The position numbers were made by a program, and so were the translations under genes. Source: DASUPK01 sp963797265 (GTDB taxonomy: Bacteria > Actinomycetota > Thermoleophilia > Solirubrobacterales > 70-9). Taken from it: a stretch of DNA of 64,000 nucleotides. The stretch covers positions 682,001-746,000 of the forward strand of contig CAWCOY010000002.1 in the NCBI GenBank assembly GCA_963797265.1. Direction: 5' to 3'. The notes under the pieces are model-generated. The model searched no databases. It was given only the letters and a program-made list of their open reading frames with translations, and was not told where the DNA came from. Below, piece after piece: positions 33,771 to 42,473 of this stretch (positions are counted from its first letter, which is position 1; the number at the start of each line of letters is the position of its first letter).

Positions 33771-34860
33771 CCTCTGCACAGAGATGAGGATCTCCCGTAA
33801 GTCGTCCTCGACGAGGATCCTGGGGCGTGCCTTCCCCTCGTCGTCGGGCCAGCGAACCAGACGGATCATGCCCTCGGCGATCTCGATCCCCGTCACGTCG
33901 CCGTCGGGGAAGGAGCAACAGCCGGTGTTGAAGTAGCACGGGGGCTCGATCGGCATTGCCGCCGGCTCGGCGCCGCGTTCGATCGCCTCGATCCACCCGA
34001 GCTCGGCGCGGAGCTGGGCGATCTGGTCTCGGTCGGCGGGCGACTCCGCCCGGGCCCCGTCCAGCTCGACCTGCACCTCGGAGAGGGGCCGATGGTCGGG
34101 CTTCGGCGGGCTGCTCGTGCCGAAGACGGGCTTGTGGGTATGGCCCGCGATCAGGACCGGCTTTGCGGGGTGCGAGCGGGCCCACGCAAAGAGCGCCTGG
34201 TTGTGGCGAGCGCGCAGCTCCCAGTTCGTGGCCGGGGTGGTCGCGCTGAACCCGAAGCGGCGCTGGAGCGGCCGCCAGAAGTAGCGGACGACCAGCTTCG
34301 AGAACCAGGCGAAGCGCTGGCTCTCGGCGGTCCCCTGGTGCCCGTGGACGAGGAAGAGAAGCCCGAGGCTCTCGCCCCCGCTCGTGATCCGGAGCTTCAG
34401 GGCCTCGCGCACCTTGAGCTGCGGGTAGTAGCGCCAGAGGCGCTTCTCCACCCCCCCGGGGTGTCCCCACTGATCGTCGTGGTTTCCCCAGAAACGCTCG
34501 TAGCGGCCCTGGCGATGGAACTCGGCCTCAAGCTCGAGCGCCTTGGCATAGGCCTCGAGCGGCTCGTCGGGGGAGTTCTCCCAGAGCTCCTCGACGTCGC
34601 CAAGCACGTAGAGGCGGTGGCCCTCCTCGAGGTAGTAGCCGAGCGCCGCCATGTAGGCGCGCTCGCAGCGACTGGAAATCATCGGCGCCATCGCGCGCTC
34701 CCTTGTGGTGGTCGGAGAAGACGACGAGCCTGGCGGTGTCGAGGTCCAGCTCATGCTCCTCGGTCGCCTCCTGGTCGAAGGCCTTGCCGAGCCCTTTGGC
34801 GACGCTGCGCTGGTAGCGGTCGAGCTTCTCGGCGGCGATGTCCCAGCCTGGTCGATCCAC
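33735..34860 (-). pseudogene. Metallophosphoesterase with a single +1 frameshift
   Basis: The N-terminal frame from a GTG at 34860 encodes DTARLVVFSDHHKGARDGADDFQ, the first metal site (D-x-H). One extra base at 34671 moves the reading frame. The second frame then continues CERAYMAALGYYLEEGHRL, LYVLGDVEELWEN, RFWGNHDDQW, FLVHGHQGT and IAGHTHKPVF, all classical calcineurin-like motifs. Deleting that base joins the halves into about 375 residues. It is either a recent inactivation, a sequencing error or, less likely, programmed frameshifting. The final residues (VVARNESSPRY) come from the repeat at 33705. Confidence 0.82.
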
Positions 34861-34900
34861 CGTGCGACCGACAAACCCTGAGCGAGACTTGTGACGGGTC

Positions 34901-36061
34901 CTATCCCCAGGCGGTCGTGAGAACCCGAACGGCGTTGCCGGAGCAGATCTTCTCGGCGTCGGCCTCGCCGTAGCGTTGACGCAGCTCGGCCTGGAGGGGC
35001 GCCATGTGCCCGAGGTGGCCGAGGCCAGTCAGCGCTGGCTTGATCCAACCATCGAGATCTGAGCCGATGCCCACGTGGTCGAGCGACTTTGTGACGTCGT
35101 GAATGTGATCGACGTGGGTGCAGACGGCGTCGACCGATGTCTTGAAGTCCGCCGTCTGCCTTCTCCGGAGCGGGCCACCGCCGAGGATGTAGTGGGGGCA
35201 GAGGATGATCCCGATCAAGCCGTGGCGCTCGGCGATTCGGCGGATGGTGTCATCGGAGAGGTTGTACTCCCGTCGGCGCAGACGTCGGAGTCGGCATGCC
35301 TCGTGCGTAGCCAGGACGGGTATCTCCTTATTCGGATCGCGGCGGTCCATCAGGTCGAGCGTGGCGGCGGTTGCTCGCGAGGACATGTGGGTGATATCGA
35401 TCAAAATCCGGTGATCGAGCATCGCCCCCGCCGCAATCCTGCCGAGCTCGCTCAAGCCCTTCCGTGGTTGGCGAAAGATCAGCCGGTAGAGGGCGTCCGG
35501 CAGAAATGGGAGCGCCGGTGCGTTGGTCGCGATATCGCGCCAGAACAGATGGGCCAGCGTGATGTAGGCGACGCCGCGTGCTGCCAGCTGGCCGACCGCG
35601 TCTCGGATTTCCTCCTCAGTGCCACCGAGGTGGTAGCCACCCTCGACGCAGTGGATCAGTACCTTCTCGTTCGCGGCGAGGGCGGCTGTGAGCTCATCCG
35701 GCGAATGGGCGACGGCGACACCAGGATCCATGGCGATGCTCTCCTCGACTGATTCGAGCTGCCCTAGGAGGGACGGGAGATAAGTGTCGTCGGGCGGGTC
35801 ACCGTAACGCTTCGATACGTCCATCTCATCGAGCGGGTTGTGAAGCACCGACAACAGCGCGCCGACGTCGCCTTCTCTCATCAGCTCGATCGTGACCCCC
35901 GGTCTCCCGCCCGGTCCTTCGTAATTGAAGAGGCGCGATAGGAAGTTCACGAGGCGCACTCGCCACAGAGCGTCGCCCCAGCGGAGCAAGCCTTGCTGGG
36001 CTGTCGCCTCATTCCGAGGAACGAGGTGCATCGGATAGTGGGCGTGCAAGTCGATGAGCAT
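34901..36061 (-). CDS. Membrane dipeptidase (renal dipeptidase-like, peptidase M19)
   Basis: 386 residues from the ATG at 36061. The M19 zinc ligands are recognisable: DLHAHYP at the N-terminus, IHCVEGGYHLGG, ITLAHLFWRD, DITHMSSR and the terminal GSDLDGW. The family hydrolyses dipeptides, often with D-amino acids at the second position. There is no signal peptide, so it is likely cytoplasmic. The gap to the metallophosphoesterase start is 40 bp, so co-transcription is plausible. Confidence 0.88.
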   Translation of the reverse strand: MLIDLHAHYPMHLVPRNEATAQQGLLRWGDALWRVRLVNFLSRLFNYEGPGGRPGVTIELMREGDVGALLSVLHNPLDEMDVSKRYGDPPDDTYLPSLLGQLESVEESIAMDPGVAVAHSPDELTAALAANEKVLIHCVEGGYHLGGTEEEIRDAVGQLAARGVAYITLAHLFWRDIATNAPALPFLPDALYRLIFRQPRKGLSELGRIAAGAMLDHRILIDITHMSSRATAATLDLMDRRDPNKEIPVLATHEACRLRRLRRREYNLSDDTIRRIAERHGLIGIILCPHYILGGGPLRRRQTADFKTSVDAVCTHVDHIHDVTKSLDHVGIGSDLDGWIKPALTGLGHLGHMAPLQAELRQRYGEADAEKICSGNAVRVLTTAWG

Positions 36062-36301
36062 GGCCAAACCGAGACTCTCCCACCGGCGCTAGCGTATGGA
36101 GCCACGCTCTCAGGCAAGCCCTGACGAGTCAAGTCGGCCCGAACAAGTGGGCCACTGAAGAGCTCAGTCGGCTTGCGGTGATCTTTTATGAGCGCGCGGG
36201 AGGGCCATTGCAGACGAACCGTCCTCCCCTATAGACGCGTTTCGGGGGGTGGGCATTCGTCAACCCGCAGCACCCACGGCCAGGGGGCCCCGCTGTTCCG
36301 G

Positions 36302-37486
36302 TCAGCGTGGCTCCAGTGTCATGGCCATCGTGGTCGCGATGTCCTTTGCCGTCGCAGCGCTGTCGCCGGCCTTCTTGGCCACGACCGCGCGAGTTCGCCA
36401 TCCGAAGCCGCCGGCATTGAAGAAGTAGGTGGCAACGGTCGCTGGACCGATGTCCTCGTCGTGCTCGTACCAGAAGAGCTGTGCATCACGGCTGTCTACG
36501 GACTGGGGCTCGGCTGTGATCAAGTGGTAGCCGGACTCTTCGCTGCGCCTTTGCACGGCCTGGTTCATTCGATCCACCGGCGTCGCGTCGTCTTCCCGAT
36601 CGATCGAAACGGTTCCCTCTTTGTCCGGGTCCTCGAACGTGGTCTTTATGACGCCACCGGTGGGCTGATCCTTCAGGGTCCTATCCCAGTCCACCGGCAC
36701 GTCGACCGTGAACGCATCGGACCCCGTGTAGCGCTCGAACTTTAGGCCCGCCAAGTCTCCCTCGGAGCCACCGCCGAGCGCACCGATTGCCAGGGCCACG
36801 CCAATACCCACGACTGCGAGCGCGGCGACGCCAGCGAGCAACCGCCCCCGCCCACGGAGCCATGCTCCGGCGCCCCCCAGACCCGCACTGCGGGCACGGA
36901 CTTGCGTGGAGTCGGTCGACGCCGCCTCGGGCGAGGCCTCGGTCGTCGGGTCACCCGTGGTTGCTGGGGCGATATCGACGGCGGTCGTTCCCGCCAGCAA
37001 TTCCTCCAGTGTGCTGATGAGCTGCCCGACGTCGTACTGCCACCGACGGTCGCTGAGCTCCAATGCGTTGCGCCGCGCGATCGCCCCCAGCTCCGCCGGC
37101 AGATCCCGCCGATCCGGCATTTGGGCCCCGGAGACGAGCACCGGGATCACGGTCACCTCGGGGCGCTTTAGAGCGATCCCGAGCTCGAGCCGAACGAAGT
37201 CCTCGGGGTCGGCGATCCGTGTCGTGCCTTCGTCATCCTTGACCGTGGCCCACGACGGCCCGATGACCTCGATCAACACCTGGCAGGCGGACACCGCCTC
37301 GGTGATCTGCTCGACGAAGTCGACACCGGGAGCAAGGTCGAGATCCATGAACACGTTGTGCTCCCCGAATCGGGCGACCATGGCGTCGTAGATGCGCCCG
37401 GCGTAGGCGGCGCTGTCCTGGCGCCGGTAGCTGATGAACACCCTCTGCACCGGCGTGGTCCCTGGGTCCGCCGGCCCCGCGCTCAC
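36302..37486 (-). CDS. TIR-domain protein with transmembrane helix and extracytoplasmic domain
   Basis: 394 residues. The TIR domain covers about 14-165: RVFISYRRQDS, VFMDLDLAPGVDF, and FVRLELGIALKR with E101 at the position of the NADase glutamate. A Thr/Ser/Ala linker, a basic stretch (WLRGRGR) and one membrane helix (216-238) follow. The 150-residue ectodomain (FTVDVPVDWDRTLKD) resembles LpqN/PsbP-like actinobacterial folds. The positive-inside rule puts TIR in the cytosol and the last domain outside, a receptor-like layout. The GTG start overlaps the upstream DUF4231 stop by 4 bp. Probable NAD-cleaving or signalling effector; this role is inferred. Confidence 0.87.
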   Translation of the reverse strand: MSAGPADPGTTPVQRVFISYRRQDSAAYAGRIYDAMVARFGEHNVFMDLDLAPGVDFVEQITEAVSACQVLIEVIGPSWATVKDDEGTTRIADPEDFVRLELGIALKRPEVTVIPVLVSGAQMPDRRDLPAELGAIARRNALELSDRRWQYDVGQLISTLEELLAGTTAVDIAPATTGDPTTEASPEAASTDSTQVRARSAGLGGAGAWLRGRGRLLAGVAALAVVGIGVALAIGALGGGSEGDLAGLKFERYTGSDAFTVDVPVDWDRTLKDQPTGGVIKTTFEDPDKEGTVSIDREDDATPVDRMNQAVQRRSEESGYHLITAEPQSVDSRDAQLFWYEHDEDIGPATVATYFFNAGGFGWRTRAVVAKKAGDSAATAKDIATTMAMTLEPR

Positions 37487-37962
37487 CCCTCGCCACCCAT
37501 CTGCTTGCTCCCCTCCTCCCGGTGGGCGGCCCAGGCCGCATGCTCCTGAGAGACGAGGCCCTCCACGCGCTCGGCGAGCAGGGGTTCGGGGTTGGGCGCG
37601 GTGGCATACGGCCCGGCATGAGCCAGGAAGAGGAACTGCTCGTGCCTGAGCCGCTCGCAGGTCCCCCGGTAGGTCGTCCAGTTCTGCTGATATTGCTCGA
37701 GCTGCTGCAGTCCCTCAAGGACGACGATCAGCGCCCCGCCGCCTCCGATCACCGCCAACGGCGCGTCTGCCGCAGCCGCCACCGGAATCGCTGCCGCGAC
37801 GACGATCTGGCAGACCTTCAGCGCCTTGAACCATCGCTGATTGAGCTTGCTCTTAGCGTCGTACCAACTGATTTGGTCCTGAAGCCGGGCCCAAGCCGGC
37901 GACTCTTCCGAAGGAATGCTGTCCTGCTTCTCGGCGGTTATCTCGGTGACGCGAGCTCCCAC
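37483..37962 (-). CDS. DUF4231 (SLATT-like) two-helix membrane protein
   Basis: 159 residues. The GTG at 37962 is chosen because AGGAGG lies eight bases upstream. After a soluble N-terminus (WARLQDQISWYDAKSKLNQRWFK), two adjacent membrane helices (48-63 and 66-83) and a helical tail (LEGLQQLEQYQQNWTTYRGTCERL) match DUF4231, related to SLATT domains. SLATT proteins were predicted to be membrane-disrupting effectors of nucleotide-signalled conflict systems. Translational coupling with the TIR gene implies joint function. Confidence 0.83.
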   Translation of the reverse strand: MGARVTEITAEKQDSIPSEESPAWARLQDQISWYDAKSKLNQRWFKALKVCQIVVAAAIPVAAAADAPLAVIGGGGALIVVLEGLQQLEQYQQNWTTYRGTCERLRHEQFLFLAHAGPYATAPNPEPLLAERVEGLVSQEHAAWAAHREEGSKQMGGEG

Positions 37963-38174
37963 ATTGGGTTCCTCCTCTGGCGCCGGTCTAGCCGACCCCA
38001 CACCTGCTGTCAACCGCATCGCCGATCTGCTCCCCTCCGAGAACCCGATCCGGGTGCTGCGGTTGCTCTGGCCGGCGGCAAGGCGCATCCTGACCCTGCG
38101 CTGCACGTACGCGGATCCCTCGGCTGGGATCGCATGCTCTGAGCGAGATCACGGCGGTTGCCTTTAGGACACAG

Positions 38175-38738
38175 TTACTCAGACGCTCGGGCGGATTTGA
38201 GTGCCTCCTGGCGGTCTGCGGTAATCGCGATGCGCCTGATCTTGTCGTCCTCGACGGTGACGACTGCGTAAGCAGTCAGGCTGAGCCGGAGGCCGCTGCG
38301 GCGACCCTGCCCAACGGTGGCGGTGACGCACACGAACCGGCCTTGTCCTGCACGGATGAACTCTTGTGGCTCCAAGTGGAAGTCTCCGAAGGACTCCCAG
38401 AGATTCATCGTCCATTGCAGGGCTCCGGCGTGCCCCTCATGCCAGGTCGCACCTGGAATGCCCGGATAGTCTTGGAGTTCGACGTCCTCGTGCAGATACC
38501 GAAACGGCTTGGCCCCAAACGGGTCATCGAGCTTGCTTCTTGCTAGACCGTTGAAGGCGTCGCACAGGTCGCTGAAAGCCGAAAAATCCTCCTCCTCCGG
38601 CGAGTGGACCTCGGCCACTCTCCATCCGAGCTGAAGGGAGGCCCAGGACGGGGCTTCCTGCGGGACCCTGGAAACGCCGACCGTGGCTCGGCCCTCCGCA
38701 TGGTCCTGCTCGAGCACAAGCGCCACACCCTTGGACAT
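38175..38738 (-). CDS. SnoaL/NTF2-like protein
   Basis: 187 residues starting at the ATG at 38738 behind GGAGGAGGAG. The cone-shaped NTF2-like fold is suggested by LYHED-like YLHEDVELQDYPGIPGATWHEGHAGALQWTMNLW and the terminal strands FVCVTATVGQGRRSGLRLSLTAYAVVTVEDDKI. The family includes SnoaL-like cyclases and ketosteroid isomerases; no activity can be assigned. Located upstream of the DUF4231-TIR pair (gap 212 bp), possibly a separate unit. Confidence 0.75.
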   Translation of the reverse strand: MSKGVALVLEQDHAEGRATVGVSRVPQEAPSWASLQLGWRVAEVHSPEEEDFSAFSDLCDAFNGLARSKLDDPFGAKPFRYLHEDVELQDYPGIPGATWHEGHAGALQWTMNLWESFGDFHLEPQEFIRAGQGRFVCVTATVGQGRRSGLRLSLTAYAVVTVEDDKIRRIAITADRQEALKSARASE

Positions 38739-38826
38739 GATCTCCTCCTCCGCTCAACCGTCAGGATTCCTGGGCCTCTCCATGTTTCCCGGTGCGGGCG
38801 AGGAAGTATGTGACAGAGGGCACGAT

Positions 38827-39081
38827 TTAGGTGTGGCGTAAGTCACATGGGGCGTGCGCCGGGCCAACCGAATTGGCTCGCATGGTCCCCTCCGTGATCT
38901 CGGCCTCGACGCCGACCGCGGCGATCACCCTGTTGGGACCCCCGAACGTCCTTCCGCCGCCTTCGGTGCGGCGGAATAGCGGGGTTGCCAGGCCGTACTC
39001 CGGCCAGGGCGCCAGCTCCATCTCCATCTCGACGCTCCCCGATCTCCCCTCGATGAGCCTGAGGACCTCGACGTCACGTTT
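38827..39081 (-). pseudogene. Fragment of a GH15 (trehalase/glucoamylase-like) N-terminal domain
   Basis: The frame reads VEVLRLIEGRSGSVEMEMEL, then PEYGLATPLFRRTEGG, GGPNRVIAAVGVEAEI. This matches the beta-sandwich that precedes the catalytic barrel in bacterial GH15 trehalase-like enzymes (VLRxVEGxxGxVxMxMEL). Only about 85 residues remain and no catalytic domain is present nearby. The fragment abuts the end of the KaiC-like gene on the same strand, which suggests deletion of an older GH15 gene. Confidence 0.58.
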
Positions 39082-39092
39082 CGCACTCGCGC

Positions 39093-40490
39093 CTAGGTTG
39101 CAGCGTGTTGCCCGCGGATCGGATCCCCGAGGATGATCCCGCCCGAGGTGATATCGAATTCGCGGATCTCGGGATCATGGGCGCTCGTGCGTGACTTCAC
39201 GACGGTCACCGTGCGCAGGAGGCGCGAGCCGGCGCGCACATACTGCAGCAGGATGACGTTGTCGGACAGGTGCGATATCCCATACTCGGCCAAGGAGCCA
39301 ACGTGGAAGAGATCCGGCACCTCGCTCGTCATGATCGGGCTCACCCCCGAGCGCGAGAGGCGTTGGGTGAGCGAGTAGATGAACTCTCGGAAGCGCACCG
39401 GATCAGTCGCCGCATAGTGCAGATCGCTCAGGCTGTCGATCAGAACGCGAGTCGCGCCGGTGGTCTGCACAAGGTCGAGCAGGTCGTACACCCATTCGTC
39501 GATGTAGACATCGTTGGGAGATCGATACATGACCGCCACCCCCTCGTCGTCCAGCGACCAGCCGAAGCCGCGAGCCATCCTCTCTAGCTGCACCGGGTTC
39601 TCCTGAAGCGTCGCCATCACGCCGGGCTCGCCGCTCGCCAGTCCGCTGAAGATGAAGTGAAGTCCCATCAGTGTCTTCCCCGCACCCGACGGCCCGGCCA
39701 CGAGGGTGGAACTACCCTGCCAATAGCCCTCGGCGAGCATCGAGTCGAGCGGCGGGATTCCGCTTGAGATCCGGTCTTCGCTGATCCCGTATGCCACCTG
39801 GCTGAGGGGGTCGGCGAGCCGGGGGAAGACGGTGATGCCGTCCATGGAGAGGCGATAGCCGTGGCGCCCTGAGCGGAACTTGCTCCCGCGTAGCTTGATC
39901 ACCTGAATCAGGCGTTGCGCACGCTCGTTCGCGCGCTCCATTTCGAGGGAGATGATCCCATCGGCCACAGCCGCCTCGGGCGCCGTACGCATCTCTTCCT
40001 CGCTGTATTCGCCTATCCAGAACGAGGTCACCGGGAAGGCTGTGAGCAGTGCGGCAAGGTCGTGCAGGAACGTCCGAAAAGCCTGCGCGTCATCTGCGAA
40101 TGCGGCCAGCGCCTTGAAGCTGTCTATTGCGATGATCCCCGGCCGCCGCTCCCTGGTTAACGAGGCGATCCGCTCGGTCACCGCGCTGAGCCCGTCCTCG
40201 CCGGCCACGGTATCCCCCAGGTCCTCGTAGTAGACGGACCGGCCGATCGCATCGCGATCGAAGAAGCTCAGCGTCTGACCGTATCGGAGGATCTTCTCGA
40301 ACGGTTCGGAAACCGTGGTGAGGTAGATGGCGGGGCGCTCTTCGGTCGCGCCCGCGAAGACGAACTGCTCAGAGAGCATGGTCTTTCCTGAGCCGGGCAG
40401 CCCGATGATCAGGTTGATCCCGTTCACCGGGAGGCCCCCGCCGAGGATCTCATCAAGCCCCTGGTCGCCGCTCGTCAGGCGCTCGTCCAC
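39093..40490 (-). CDS. KaiC-like RecA-family ATPase with two P-loop domains
   Basis: 465 residues. Two RecA-type domains carry Walker A motifs GLPGSGKTM (30-38) and GPSGAGKTL (266-274). TSGDQGLDEILGGGLPVNG is the classical KaiC/RadA-like entry. No KaiA or KaiB gene is visible. KaiC-like proteins outside cyanobacteria often work with two-component or PAS proteins in stress responses. The GTG start overlaps the stop of the MerR-receiver gene by one base (TAGTG), so the pair is translationally coupled. Confidence 0.9.
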   Translation of the reverse strand: MDERLTSGDQGLDEILGGGLPVNGINLIIGLPGSGKTMLSEQFVFAGATEERPAIYLTTVSEPFEKILRYGQTLSFFDRDAIGRSVYYEDLGDTVAGEDGLSAVTERIASLTRERRPGIIAIDSFKALAAFADDAQAFRTFLHDLAALLTAFPVTSFWIGEYSEEEMRTAPEAAVADGIISLEMERANERAQRLIQVIKLRGSKFRSGRHGYRLSMDGITVFPRLADPLSQVAYGISEDRISSGIPPLDSMLAEGYWQGSSTLVAGPSGAGKTLMGLHFIFSGLASGEPGVMATLQENPVQLERMARGFGWSLDDEGVAVMYRSPNDVYIDEWVYDLLDLVQTTGATRVLIDSLSDLHYAATDPVRFREFIYSLTQRLSRSGVSPIMTSEVPDLFHVGSLAEYGISHLSDNVILLQYVRAGSRLLRTVTVVKSRTSAHDPEIREFDITSGGIILGDPIRGQHAAT

Positions 40491-41164
40491 TAGGGACTCC
40501 TCTGCGGGCGACGACCGATCAGCGCACTGGCGCCCACGAGGTCCTTCACGGTTGAGACGAGCTCGAGCGGATCGAATGGCTTCTGGAGAAAGGCGTCAGC
40601 GCCTGCAGCGAATGCTTCGTCCCGTGCCTCGAGGGTGGAGATGGCGAGCACCGCTCCGGCCTCGTGCTGCTTCAAGCGCCTACATAGTTCCGTCCCCATA
40701 CCTCCGGAAATCATCAGATCCACGATCGCGACGTCGGGCCGGCTCTCCAGCCACTGCTCCTCGGCTTCGTCGACTGACAGGGTCAACCTCACTTCGTACC
40801 CTTCGGTGCGCAGGAAGAACTGCACTAGCTCCGCTCCCGCAGGATCGCGTTCGGCCAGCAGCACGAGCAGCCGCGTACGATCGCTCGGGCCGTCGCTCTC
40901 CGGCGGCCGGCCACCCTGTCCTTGGTCGGAAAGCAGGCGGTGGGCGTCGGCCGCCGAGAGCCCGCGCCCGACCTCCGTCGCGATGAATCGGAGCTGCTCC
41001 ACCTGGTCGCGGGAATACAACCGGTGTCCGCCCGGGCTCCGCTCCGGGACGATCGTTCCGTAGCGCTCCTCCCAGTTGCGGATCGTCGCAGCCGGAACTC
41101 CCAGCATCCGAGCCACTGCACCAATGCTGTAGACGCCGTGGTCAGTGCTGACCTTGTCAGCCAC
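40490..41164 (-). CDS. MerR-type HTH fused to a response-regulator receiver domain
   Basis: 224 residues. The N-terminal MerR winged helix (YSIGAVARMLGVPAATIRNWEERYG, about 12-80) is followed by a receiver (about 98-215). Its phospho-acceptor Asp lies in VAIVDLMISGG, the Thr/Ser in AISTLEARD and the Lys in FLQKPFDPLEL. DNA-binding in front of the receiver is the reverse of ordinary response regulators. It forms an operon with the KaiC-like ATPase, and no cognate histidine kinase adjoins. Confidence 0.88.
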   Translation of the reverse strand: MADKVSTDHGVYSIGAVARMLGVPAATIRNWEERYGTIVPERSPGGHRLYSRDQVEQLRFIATEVGRGLSAADAHRLLSDQGQGGRPPESDGPSDRTRLLVLLAERDPAGAELVQFFLRTEGYEVRLTLSVDEAEEQWLESRPDVAIVDLMISGGMGTELCRRLKQHEAGAVLAISTLEARDEAFAAGADAFLQKPFDPLELVSTVKDLVGASALIGRRPQRSP

Positions 41165-41311
41165 GCTGCGATGCTAGTCGATGCGCCCGACAAGTTCGCC
41201 AGCTCGTGATGAGAATATGAGGAGACTTCGCAGCTTAGATCTCGTCATAACTTCATCAAAACTGATAGCTTTCTATGAATCGGAGGACCCAACGACAGCC
41301 CCGCATCTGAA

Positions 41312-41707
41312 CTGAGAGCGCCCGAGGTCAAGCACCGGACGCTCGACTCGGGAGTCGCGGCACTGGAAGTGAGCGGGGAACTGGACCTGGCCTCCGTAGG
41401 ACAGCTCGAAGCGAAGATCGAGCAAGCTCTGGCGCAGGGCTCCGCGCCACTGTTGATCGACCTCACCAACTGCGGATTCATCGACTCTTCGGTCCTCGCG
41501 GTTTTGGCCGGGCTGAGCGGCAAGCTCGGTGCCTCCGTTCCCCCGCGTTTCGCCGTCGTCGCCCAAGACCAGCCCCTGGGCGTGTTGCGTCTCACCCAGC
41601 TTGATCGCGAGATGCCCGTGTGCCCCAGCTTGGCGGAGGCCCTGAGAGTCCTTGAGGTCATTGAGGTCGCCGAGCCACAGGCGTCCCTCCCTCCGGGCTC
41701 TTCCTAG
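41312..41707 (+). CDS. STAS-domain anti-anti-sigma factor
   Basis: About 131 residues. STAS strands VAALEVSGELDLASV and the phosphosite FIDSSVLAVLAGL are clear. A GTG at 41369 would cut off the first strand. The frame is open from 41279 without ATG or GTG, and a CTG at 41312 is the most suitable upstream start. A tiny overlapping frame (ATG 41275, 11 codons, stop 41308-41310) ends two bases before that CTG and could couple translation. It converges with an anti-sigma kinase gene 40 bp away, its probable partner. Confidence 0.78.
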   Translation: MRAPEVKHRTLDSGVAALEVSGELDLASVGQLEAKIEQALAQGSAPLLIDLTNCGFIDSSVLAVLAGLSGKLGASVPPRFAVVAQDQPLGVLRLTQLDREMPVCPSLAEALRVLEVIEVAEPQASLPPGSS

Positions 41708-41747
41708 GACCACTCCGGGGCGGGCTCCGAGGGTTTGACTCGCGCTT

Positions 41748-42152
41748 CTAGGAGACCCGCGCGAATCGCAACTCCAGCCGGGTCCCCCACTCCCCGGTGT
41801 GAATTTCGAAGCTGTCGGTCACCGCTCCGATGATCCGTAGACCGTAGCCAGCTTGAGGCGACCTGGGGGGCGTAGTTATCCCGGAGCCATTGTCGTCAAC
41901 CTTGACGAGAAGCTGGTTCGGGCCCTCCATCTCGGCTCGCACAGTGATCACGCCGTTGTCGCGACCCTCGAAGGCATGCACGACCGCGTTGGTGACGGCC
42001 TCGGCAACCGCAAGCTCGACGTCACGGCGATTCGCCCCGCCGGCTTCCGCGTACTCAGCCACCCTCCTGCGAGTCTCGGTGACGCTCAGTGGGTCACTGT
42101 GGGTTCTTAACTCGAGCGGCGGCGGATCGAGGGTTGAATCGAGTGTACTCAT
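41748..42152 (-). CDS. RsbW-like anti-sigma serine kinase (HATPase)
   Basis: 134 residues with the GHKL ATPase fold of anti-sigma factors: AVAEAVTNAVVHAF (N box), VDDNGSGI (G1) and QAGYGLRIIGAV (G2). It would phosphorylate a STAS antagonist and bind a sigma factor. No sigma gene is in the window. The convergent STAS gene at 41312 is the natural partner. Confidence 0.9.
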   Translation of the reverse strand: MSTLDSTLDPPPLELRTHSDPLSVTETRRRVAEYAEAGGANRRDVELAVAEAVTNAVVHAFEGRDNGVITVRAEMEGPNQLLVKVDDNGSGITTPPRSPQAGYGLRIIGAVTDSFEIHTGEWGTRLELRFARVS

Positions 42153-42473
42153 GCTTGTTGACTACCCGACCACGGACCGCGGCACGCATCCCAGCCACTT
42201 GCTTGGGTCCAAGACACACCGGGGACGAGCCTCTGGAGCAGCTCCTCCTGGGGGGCGCGGCACGGTGTGCAGCCCATTGCGCCCGCGGGGAGGTGTTCGA
42301 CATACCCTGGCGCAGCAGCTGGGGCGAAACCGCTGCTTTGCACGGAAAGGAGCGCTTTCGAACCAGCTCGCTTCTCGCGCAAAGCGAGAGCCGACAGCCC
42401 GGATTTCCACGCCATTCCCGCGCCAGGCAAGGCAGATGGATACGCCACATCGAGATTCGGGTAACACGGGCCC
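42153..42473. other. Intergenic region with a stem-loop repeat and no credible gene
   Basis: All six frames are short or compositionally wrong. The region contains a GCTGCTTT-type stem-loop (42332-42353) and flanking sequence that resembles 43439-43540. The promoter of the RsbW-like gene should lie near its left edge. Confidence 0.6.
42332..42353. repeat. GCTGCTTT stem-loop repeat, copy A (imperfect)
   Basis: GCTGCTTT (42332-42339), a GCACGG loop and AAAGGAGC (42346-42353). One mismatch breaks the 8-bp stem seen in copy B. About 85 bp of flanking sequence also resembles copy B. Confidence 0.65.

Noticed and set aside
36062..36301. Attachment site or tRNA-linked island boundary
   Set aside because: The 240-bp gap after the M19 peptidase shows no tRNA, integrase or direct repeat.
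38831..39136. 101-codon plus-strand frame
   Set aside because: Opposite the GH15 remnant, low-complexity Ser/Pro content, no ribosome site.
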